Below, piece after piece: positions 6,584 through 13,287 of a DNA stretch of 16,406 bases. The position numbers and the translations under genes were made by a program. Source of the stretch: a bacterium (GTDB lineage: Bacteria > Zixibacteria > MSB-5A5 > GN15 > FEB-12); NCBI GenBank assembly GCA_030612965.1, contig JAUWMW010000020.1, positions 1-16,406 on the forward strand, written 5' to 3'. How positions within the stretch are numbered: position 1 is the stretch's first letter; each line of letters opens with the position of its first letter. The notes under the pieces were generated by a model. That model was not told the origin of the DNA. It was given only the letters and a program-made list of their open reading frames with translations, and did no database searches.

Positions 6584-8446
6584 ATGTCTGGAGATCGTGT
6601 TACCCTGTCCTGGGCGCGCCACCGTGTTTGGGCGGCGCCGCTTATGATGTTCGTCGCTGCAATGACTATCCGATTCGTGTATCTCACGCAGGCCGAGGCC
6701 TCCCCTATCTTCGACCAGCCTATAATGGATGAGAAATACCACGTACACTTGGCCGAGCAGATCAACTCATCGGATGGTCTGCCTGAGGAACCCTACTTTC
6801 GTGCCCCCTTATATCCGTACTTTCTCGCGATCTTGTTTCAAATCACCGGTGCGTCTCTCTATGGCGTCCGTTTGCTGCAGATTTTTCTTGGGTCGCTGTT
6901 GCCGATTCTGGTCTATCTGCTTGGCCTGCGTCTTTTCAATCGAAGAATCGCCTACTGGGTTGGGGGCGTGTGCACCATCTATCCAACGTTTGTCTACTAT
7001 GACCATGCTCTGCTGATCACGTCGTTAATGACACTACTGACGTCGCTGCTGGCTTTACAACTGCTTCGGTGTGAATCAAAACCGAACCATACAGCGTCGT
7101 TTGTTCTGTTCGGTCTGCTCTTGGGATTGGCCGGTCTTGCCCGTCCCAATATTCTACTATTGGGCCCAGCTCTTCTCGTCTGGCTCTGGATGGTGTTACG
7201 ACCGCAACTCGGTACTCGCAGAGCCTTCGTGCGATACCTTGTGATAGCCGCCGCATCATTGATAGTGGTTCTGCCGGTGACGGTACGTAACTATGTCGTG
7301 GAAGAGGATTTCGTCCTCATCGCCTGGCAAGGTGGCTTCAATTTCTTCATTGGAAACAATCACCAATCCAACGGCTGGTCGGCCACTGTACCCGGAATCG
7401 ACGCCACCTGGGAAGGTGGCTACAGAGACGCCGTCGCCTTCGCGGAGAAAGCGGAAGGCAGAACGCTGAAACGTTCCGAGGTCTCGGACTTTTGGTACGC
7501 AGCCGCCTGGCGGGAGATCAAGAACCATCCATCGACATTCATGAAGCTGCTGCTTAGAAAACTGCGGCTGTTTCTCAATGGTTACGAGATACCCAATATG
7601 CGGAATGTCTACCTGGCGGGGAAACTCGGACCGATCATACAGCCATTCTTGTTCGCGAAGTGGATCTACTTCCCATTTGGCCTGCTTGGCCCCCTTGCCG
7701 TAATCGGTCTGGTGTTGTCGGTGACCCACTGGCGGAGATTTCTTGCAGTATATCTGATCTTGGCATCCTACAGCGTATCGCTAATGCTGTTCTTCGTGTG
7801 TGCACGTTTTCGTCAACCGTTGATACCGTTCTTGATATTGTTTGCGGTCTACGGAGTCTTCCGATTGGTCGAATTCAGGAGACGCCGCCAGTGGAAAAGC
7901 CTGGCAGGTGTCCTGGTCTTGCTGGCCCTGTTGTTAGTCGAATCAAACCATGACGCCCTCCAGTTGGACCCGCACCGTGTGATGGCCGAAGATTACACCG
8001 AGATCGGTAATGCTTATCAGGCACAAAACAATCTGGCCGCAGCGGAACTGGAATACAGACGCGCCCTGGAAGCCGACTCGACGTATGCCCGAGCCTACAA
8101 CGACTTAGGGGTAGTTTTTACCCGGCTTAATCGGGTGCCTGAGGCCGTGAATCTCTTCACCAGGGCTATCACGGTCGATTCCGGTAAGGTCGACAGTTAT
8201 ATGAATCTGGCCGCAGCCTATTTTGAAACAGACGATAAGAAGTCTGCGGTGGCCGTCCTTGAGAGAGCTGTAGTTCGTCACCCCTCCAACGACGGTGTTC
8301 ATATGATGCTGGGTGTTTTGTACGCTGAAGCCGGCCGAAACGACGATGCGATCAAAGTTCTCAAACGTTGTTTGCAGCTCAATCCGGCTAATGAACAGGC
8401 ACGTCTGGCGCTGGGCCAGGTTCAGAAAACCGACCCGGCACCTTAG
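6584..8446 (+). CDS. GT-C (PMT/ArnT-like) membrane glycosyltransferase with C-terminal TPR domain
   Basis: Residues 1 to about 450 form a multi-pass membrane region. After the first helix comes an acidic loop with IMDEKYHVHLAEQI (Asp49-Glu50, the likely catalytic acid position), then FRAPLYPYFLA at 72-82, a signature of the GT39/ArnT-like group that uses polyprenyl-phosphate sugars on the outer face of the membrane. From about residue 467 four to five TPRs follow (YTEIGNAYQAQNNLAAAELE; AYNDLGVVFTRLNRVPEAVN; YMNLAAAYFETDDKKSAVAV). The TPRs would hold the acceptor or a partner protein; the sugar and acceptor are unknown. The architecture recalls eukaryotic TMTC O-mannosyltransferases, but relationship is not shown. 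The start is uncertain. ATG 6584 lies at the beginning of the plausible N-terminus but lacks a good ribosome site. TTG 6545 and GTG 6557 upstream are alternatives, and ATG near 6644 would cut into the first helix. Confidence 0.85.
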   Translation: MSGDRVTLSWARHRVWAAPLMMFVAAMTIRFVYLTQAEASPIFDQPIMDEKYHVHLAEQINSSDGLPEEPYFRAPLYPYFLAILFQITGASLYGVRLLQIFLGSLLPILVYLLGLRLFNRRIAYWVGGVCTIYPTFVYYDHALLITSLMTLLTSLLALQLLRCESKPNHTASFVLFGLLLGLAGLARPNILLLGPALLVWLWMVLRPQLGTRRAFVRYLVIAAASLIVVLPVTVRNYVVEEDFVLIAWQGGFNFFIGNNHQSNGWSATVPGIDATWEGGYRDAVAFAEKAEGRTLKRSEVSDFWYAAAWREIKNHPSTFMKLLLRKLRLFLNGYEIPNMRNVYLAGKLGPIIQPFLFAKWIYFPFGLLGPLAVIGLVLSVTHWRRFLAVYLILASYSVSLMLFFVCARFRQPLIPFLILFAVYGVFRLVEFRRRRQWKSLAGVLVLLALLLVESNHDALQLDPHRVMAEDYTEIGNAYQAQNNLAAAELEYRRALEADSTYARAYNDLGVVFTRLNRVPEAVNLFTRAITVDSGKVDSYMNLAAAYFETDDKKSAVAVLERAVVRHPSNDGVHMMLGVLYAEAGRNDDAIKVLKRCLQLNPANEQARLALGQVQKTDPAP

Positions 8447-8835
8447 ATCATGGAGTCACACCGCCAACCCTGGTATCTCGGCAAGCATCTCGAGGCACGT
8501 GTTGCGGGCATCTGCGACCTTTTGGGCAACCCGATGAGCGGGGAGGCCACATGGCGGTTCAAGGTCATGGAGTCCCCTCCTAGTAAACGATGTACTAAAC
8601 TGCCGGACCCGAGGGTGGCTCACACAAGCAAAGCGTTGGTGAACTCTCAACCCTTGCTGCGAAGTGAGAAGCAACCCTCGTGCCATATGATAGGCCACGA
8701 CGATCGCTCGCCGACAACCCGTTGACAGATGGTGTGATCGCTCGGTCGGGCGCTTCTGGCATTAAAGGCGGGTGATGGTGATTTCAGATGATTCCACGAA
8801 TCGGTCGTCAGATATTACAAACGAGAGCCGTTTGT

Positions 8836-8858
8836 GGCAGGATCACAGGGATCCTGCC
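8836..8858. repeat. Perfect hairpin 1 of the array
   Basis: GGCAGGATC (8836-8844) and GATCCTGCC (8850-8858) are perfect 9-bp arms around the loop ACAGG. No T-run follows. Confidence 0.8.
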
Positions 8859-8874
8859 CTACGAGAAGTGTTGG

Positions 8875-8894
8875 GGCAGATGTGGACATCTGCC
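8875..8894. repeat. Perfect hairpin 2 of the array
   Basis: GGCAGATG (8875-8882) and CATCTGCC (8887-8894) are perfect 8-bp arms around the loop TGGA. It starts with the same GGCAGAT/GGCAGGAT string as hairpin 1, 39 bases earlier. Confidence 0.8.
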
Positions 8895-8905
8895 GCCCAC
8901 AGATA

Positions 8906-8923
8906 CCCGGACGGACGTCCGGG
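8906..8923. repeat. Perfect hairpin 3 of the array
   Basis: CCCGGACG (8906-8913) and CGTCCGGG (8916-8923) are perfect 8-bp arms with only GA between them. The last G-C pairs would open to form a loop in RNA, or the site could extrude as a cruciform in DNA. Confidence 0.75.
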
Positions 8924-8998
8924 CCACGCGGCCGGCCCAGAAACCCGAACGTTCCCACCACCCACTAAGATTTTTCACCGAAAACCGGATTTGTGCTG

Positions 8999-9004
8999 TA
9001 TATT
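8999..9004 (+). promoter_or_regulatory. Possible -10 element for leaderless transcription of the DUF4159 gene
   Basis: TATATT matches the -10 consensus in five of six positions and ends six bases before the ATG at 9011. A start seven bases downstream would begin the mRNA at the initiation codon itself. No Shine-Dalgarno sequence precedes this ATG, which fits. No good -35 is visible, so confidence is low. Confidence 0.25.
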
Positions 9005-9010
9005 ATATAG

Positions 9011-9751
9011 ATGTACTATCGCTTTTACAGGATCGTTCCGTTGGCGTTGGTCGGCCTTGTTTTTCTTAGCGCCGCCAGTCATGCCCAGCGCTCCGGAGGC
9101 CGACGCGCACCGGACCTGGCGCGAATCGAGGCATCGCAAACGGACAATCCCAATCCATCGGCGCTTCGGGTGGCGAGGTTGCATTATTCCGGTGGCGGCG
9201 ACTGGTACTGGGGGGCTTCCGCCCTCCCTAATTTCCTGGGCTATCTGCGTGAAAATGCAGACTACCCGGTTGACACTAATGAGCACGAGATCACGATCAT
9301 GGATCCGGAGTTGTTCAGGTATCCGTTTCTGTTCGCCACCGGGCATGGTATGATCAGTTTTTCGACTGAGGAGAAAGAACGGCTGCGACAGTACCTGGTC
9401 GGCGGCGGCTTTCTATTCGTCAATGATTCGTACGGGATGGACCGAAGCTTTCGCAAAGAGATGGCTGAGTTGTTCCCGGAACGAGAGGTGGTGGAGGTCC
9501 CGTTTGACCATCCTCTGTATCACTGTTTCTACGATTTCCCCAACGGCCCCCCCAAGATCCATGAACACGACAACAAACCGCCGCGCGGTTATGCCGTCAT
9601 TCTGAACGGTCGGGTGGTGTTGTACTTCCTGGTCGAGTCCGATATTGGGGATGGATGGGAAGATGCCCAGGTACACAACGACCCGCCCGAAAAACGAAAC
9701 GAAGCCTTTCGGATGGGCGTAAACATACTGACCTACGCGTTGTTATACTGA
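9011..9751 (+). CDS. Secreted DUF4159-domain protein
   Basis: The 246-residue product starts with a signal peptide (MYYRFYRIVPLALVGLVFLS, cleavage probable after SHA at residue 25). The mature part matches DUF4159, a domain related to class I glutamine-amidotransferase-like folds. It has VARLHYSGGGDWYWG from about residue 53, FLFATGHG at about 106-113, GGGFLFVNDSYG at about 131, and a C-terminal FRMGVNILTYALLY. No catalytic Cys nucleophile is evident at the usual place, so a binding role is likelier than amidotransferase activity; this is inference. DUF4159 genes are often found near MoxR/DUF58-type and large coiled-coil membrane protein genes in these bacteria. Here the next gene is such a coiled-coil protein, 107 bases downstream and in the same direction. 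The start is supported by the signal peptide but has no ribosome site. Confidence 0.85.
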   Translation: MYYRFYRIVPLALVGLVFLSAASHAQRSGGRRAPDLARIEASQTDNPNPSALRVARLHYSGGGDWYWGASALPNFLGYLRENADYPVDTNEHEITIMDPELFRYPFLFATGHGMISFSTEEKERLRQYLVGGGFLFVNDSYGMDRSFRKEMAELFPEREVVEVPFDHPLYHCFYDFPNGPPKIHEHDNKPPRGYAVILNGRVVLYFLVESDIGDGWEDAQVHNDPPEKRNEAFRMGVNILTYALLY

Positions 9752-9858
9752 TAGTGAATGGCTCCCAAACGGTCACTCCCGTTCCTGCGTGTAAGGTCAT
9801 GAGGACAAGTTGCCGGCGATCGACGACTCGATATTAGGTATCTCTCGAGGTTAATACC

Positions 9859-12800
9859 ATGCGCGATACAAGAACAAGTTCTATCTTGATCAGCAGGCTG
9901 AAGGGGACACTCTACAAACAGAGGCTAGTGGGTCTGGTCGGCGGAATAATCACCACCCTGATCGCGCTGGTAGTGACATCGGTTTTGTTGTCGCTCCTGG
10001 CCGGATTGATGGTTCTTCCCGTCTGGTTGAAGGTCTCACTGCTGGTGCTCGCCTCGGTGCTCGCCGGATATCTGTTCGTTCGCAATGGGCTGACCAGACT
10101 GTGGCGTGGAAATATCGATAGCATGGCCGTTCATCTGGAGGAGAAGCACCCGGAACTGAAAGGGCGATTGATCGCTGCCATCCAGTTCGCACGGATGCGG
10201 AAATCACCCGGTTACTCAGCCGAACTGATGGCCATGACCGAGCAGCAGGCGCTGGCTCGTTCCGCCCGACTCAACTTCGGTGAGGCCGTCAGTCTTTACC
10301 CGGTGTTGCGTACTGGTCGAGTCTTTGCGGTTGCGGCAGTGCTGGCTGTGGCCATGTTGCTGTTGGCGCCGGGGCTGTTCACCTATTCGTATGAAGTTTA
10401 TTCCCATCCCACCGAGGAAATCGCGCCGCCGTTGGGGTACCGTCTGGTACCGTTTCCGGGCAGTGTCGAGTGGGTCAAGTATCGCGATATTGAAATCGGA
10501 GCGGTGCTGTACGGTGACCGTTTTCCCGGTGAGGCGGTGATTCACTATCGCCTGGTCGGTGGCAGTTGGCAGCAAACCAAAGTCGATCTGGGCAAGGTCA
10601 ATCGGACCACCTGGGGTCAGAGCGACTCGACCAGGGTTGCCACTCGGCTGCGGCAGATCAACAGGTCGTTCGACTATTATGTCGAAGCCGGCCGCCTGAA
10701 GACCGAGGTTCAGAAAGTCGATGTGGTCGATCGACCGCGAGTGGAAGGGATCAAGCTTTCGATATTCTACCCCGAGTACACCGAGTTGCCGCCGACGGTG
10801 ATTGATGAGAACAACGGTTCGTTCTCGGCTGTGGTCGGCAGCCGCGTCAACATGCAGCTTGAAACCAACCTGCCGGTACAGACCGCCGAGTTGATCTTTT
10901 CCGACTCCAGCCGCACGCCGATGAAGGTGGCCGGCAAGTCGGCCGAGACAGCGTTGCGAGTCGACAGTTCTCAGGCCTACTACGTCCGCTTGACCGATCA
11001 TCTTGGTGAAGAGAACCCTGACCCGATCGAGTATTACATGACGGCTATCCCCGACGAGTATCCCTCAATCGACGTGCTCAGTCCGGGGTTCGACGTCAAC
11101 CTCAATGACGAAATGATATTGCCGCTGAAGGTGCGCATCTTTGACGATTTCGGGTTCTCCTCGCTGGTGCTGAAATATACGCTGTACTTGCAACGTCGGA
11201 TGTCCGATGAACATGTGGCCGTGCTGCACTTCTCCGACCGCATCAAGACGGAAGGAGACGTTTCGTTCAACTGGGACATGGACCAGTTCAGTCTCTATCC
11301 CGGCGATTACGTCATCTACCGTTTTGAAGTGGCTGACAACGATCGTATTTCCGGACCTAAAGTGACCGCCACCCGTCAGTTCGTGGCGCGGCTGCCATCG
11401 TTGGAGGAGATCATCGCCGAAACCGAGGCGGAGAGCGCTCAGCGAATAAACCGTACCGAGAACATGCTCAAGAGTGGTCGTGAGATTGCCGAGCGCATGA
11501 AGAACGTCGCCCGCAAGCTCCAGGCGCAGCAAAGGAATGCTCGCAAGGCCGACTGGCAACATCAGAAAGAACTCTCCAATGTCGCCGACAAGAATGCCGA
11601 GCTGTTAGAGAATATCGAAAAGACGGCCGAGCAAATGGAACGCTCGTTGGACAAAATGGCTGAGAACACTTTTCTGAGTCGACAGATTCTGGAGAAGCTG
11701 GCGCAGATTCAGAAGCTGTTTGAGGATGTGGCTACACCGGAAATGAGAGAGGCCCAGAAGCAACTGATGGAAGCGCTCAAGAATATGAATCCGGATGAGC
11801 TGCAGAAAGCGGTTGAGAATTTCGAACTCTCCCAGAAGGAGATGCTCGAACGGCTGGAGCGTACTTTAGCCCTTTTGAAGAAGTTGCAGTTGGAGCAGGC
11901 GATGGAGGCGTTGATCCGTCAGGCGGAGGAACTGGCCAAGCAACAGGAGGCGGTCAACAACCGCACCGACTCCTCAAGCAGTGACAAACTGCCCAGTCTG
12001 GCCAATGACGAAGATGCCAACCGGCAGTCGCTGGCCGACCTGAAAGACGAAGTCGCCGACCTGCAACAGCTATCCAAAGACGCGGGCGTCGACAAGATGC
12101 CGGAGTTTCAGAAATTCAGTGAGGCGGTTGAGAAGACCGACGCCGATGAGAATATGTCCAACATGTCGCAGGCGCTGAAGTCTCAGCAGAAAAGTGAAGC
12201 CGGCAGCGAGGGCAAGAAAGCGCTGTCGAAGCTGCTTTCGATGCTCAACGAAATGCAGATGCAGATGGCGGCTATGAAAGGTTGCGACCAGGACGCGCTG
12301 GAGCGAGCCATGCGTATGGCCCTCGACGACGCCAACCATCTGTCCAAGAAACAGGAGCTATTGCGCGAAGAGGCGGCTTTGATTAACTCACAATCTATCA
12401 TGCTGCGAGAGATGGCCGCGACGCAGCAGGATCTTCGCAGTTCCTGTAACGGTCTGAAGAATCGGCTGTCCGAATTGGGCAAGCAATCGCCGTTTATTGC
12501 CGCAGAACTTCAGAGCCTTGTTAACAGCGCCGTGCAACACATGGAACTCGCATGCGATGGGTTCGAGGCCAAGAAGCGCGGTCAGGCGCTGAGTGAGCAG
12601 CGCGATTCCATGACTAAGCTGAATCGAGCGGCGATCAGGCTGCGCGAGTCGATCCAGCAGCAGTCAAACTGCAACAAGGGGGGACAGTGCGACAAGAAGA
12701 TCAGTAAGCTGCAGGGTATGTGCAATAAGCAAAGCCAACTCAACCAGCAGACTCAGAAACAGTGCTCCAAACCCGGTGGACAGGGTAACCCCCGTTTTGA

Positions 12801-13287
12801 TCAGAATGGACGCCCGGCGCTGCAACGACTGGCCTCGGAGCAGTCGGCTATTCGCAAGTCACTTGAGGACCTGAATCGCGAGTTGGGCGGCTCGCGCCAG
12901 ATTCTCGGCCGTCTGGACGACATCGCCCGTGAGATGAAGAAAGTTGAGGAAGAACTGGCTGCCGGCGAGGTGGGTCAGGAAACCACCGAACGACAGATGA
13001 AGATTTACTCACGGCTGCTCGAGGCCAGTCGTTCGCTACAGCGAAAAGATTTCACCGAGCAGCGTCGCGCCTCCGGCGTCGAGTCGCACGAGTTCTACCT
13101 GCCGCCGGAGTTGCCGGCGTGGATTCTCGATGATCGGGTCAGCCTTGAGGATCGGTTACGTCGTTATCTCTCAGATGACTATCCACCGCAGTATGAAGAG
13201 CAGATCAAGGCGTATTTCAAGGCGCTCCTGAAAGCCGAGTCGGAACTGATCAACCCGGATAACAACGGACAATCGACGCAACCATGA
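9859..13287 (+). CDS. Large membrane-anchored coiled-coil protein, DUF4175-like
   Basis: The 1142-residue product has two N-terminal membrane helices (about 23-48 and 53-74), a positively charged loop, and a third helix (about 153-174). By the positive-inside rule everything after residue 175 lies outside the cytoplasm. Residues about 185-515 are beta-rich. About 520-925 and 985-1090 are helical, charged and Gln/Glu/Lys-rich, with coiled-coil character (EKTAEQMERSLDKMAENTFL). Residues 933-977 are rich in Gln, Asn, Gly and Cys. The C-terminus has a conserved-looking YLPPELPAWILDDRVSLEDR block. Layout and composition resemble the DUF4175 family, whose function is unknown. All seven cysteines (809, 863, 899, 938, 944, 955, 969) are in the last third. 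A CGAGG eight bases before the ATG serves as ribosome site. The stop overlaps the next start (ATGA), so translation is probably coupled. Confidence 0.7.
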   Translation: MRDTRTSSILISRLKGTLYKQRLVGLVGGIITTLIALVVTSVLLSLLAGLMVLPVWLKVSLLVLASVLAGYLFVRNGLTRLWRGNIDSMAVHLEEKHPELKGRLIAAIQFARMRKSPGYSAELMAMTEQQALARSARLNFGEAVSLYPVLRTGRVFAVAAVLAVAMLLLAPGLFTYSYEVYSHPTEEIAPPLGYRLVPFPGSVEWVKYRDIEIGAVLYGDRFPGEAVIHYRLVGGSWQQTKVDLGKVNRTTWGQSDSTRVATRLRQINRSFDYYVEAGRLKTEVQKVDVVDRPRVEGIKLSIFYPEYTELPPTVIDENNGSFSAVVGSRVNMQLETNLPVQTAELIFSDSSRTPMKVAGKSAETALRVDSSQAYYVRLTDHLGEENPDPIEYYMTAIPDEYPSIDVLSPGFDVNLNDEMILPLKVRIFDDFGFSSLVLKYTLYLQRRMSDEHVAVLHFSDRIKTEGDVSFNWDMDQFSLYPGDYVIYRFEVADNDRISGPKVTATRQFVARLPSLEEIIAETEAESAQRINRTENMLKSGREIAERMKNVARKLQAQQRNARKADWQHQKELSNVADKNAELLENIEKTAEQMERSLDKMAENTFLSRQILEKLAQIQKLFEDVATPEMREAQKQLMEALKNMNPDELQKAVENFELSQKEMLERLERTLALLKKLQLEQAMEALIRQAEELAKQQEAVNNRTDSSSSDKLPSLANDEDANRQSLADLKDEVADLQQLSKDAGVDKMPEFQKFSEAVEKTDADENMSNMSQALKSQQKSEAGSEGKKALSKLLSMLNEMQMQMAAMKGCDQDALERAMRMALDDANHLSKKQELLREEAALINSQSIMLREMAATQQDLRSSCNGLKNRLSELGKQSPFIAAELQSLVNSAVQHMELACDGFEAKKRGQALSEQRDSMTKLNRAAIRLRESIQQQSNCNKGGQCDKKISKLQGMCNKQSQLNQQTQKQCSKPGGQGNPRFDQNGRPALQRLASEQSAIRKSLEDLNRELGGSRQILGRLDDIAREMKKVEEELAAGEVGQETTERQMKIYSRLLEASRSLQRKDFTEQRRASGVESHEFYLPPELPAWILDDRVSLEDRLRRYLSDDYPPQYEEQIKAYFKALLKAESELINPDNNGQSTQP

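Larger units (their letters stand above)
8447..9010. other. 564-bp non-coding spacer ending in a hairpin array
   Basis: No gene could be supported. An ATG frame of 91 codons starts three bases after the upstream stop (8450-8725), and antisense frames exist, but none has a ribosome site, hydrophobic pattern or recognisable motif. The first 390 bases hold no clear structure. The last part has three perfect hairpins between 8836 and 8923 and a weaker GGGCC/GGCCC pair at 8921-8938. No tRNA was found: a GGTTCAAG string near 8553 has no acceptor stem. Confidence 0.6.

Noticed and set aside
8550..8562. GGTTCAAG string resembling a tRNA T-loop
   Set aside because: No acceptor, D-arm or anticodon-arm pairing could be found around it.
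8450..8725. 91-codon ORF starting three bases after the GT-C/TPR stop
   Set aside because: The position suggested coupling, but there is no ribosome site, no hydrophobic or domain pattern, and composition looks non-coding. Conservation in relatives would be needed to revive it.
8772..9353. 193-codon plus-strand frame overlapping the start of the DUF4159 gene
   Set aside because: It runs through the hairpin array and overlaps the DUF4159 gene in another frame. The product is low-complexity Arg/Ser/Pro-rich with no motif, while DUF4159 is recognisable.
10216..11001. 261-codon antisense open frame inside the large coiled-coil gene
   Set aside because: It lies wholly opposite a long gene with clear coding character, has no ribosome site, and its product shows no domain pattern; such antisense frames are common in GC-rich codons.
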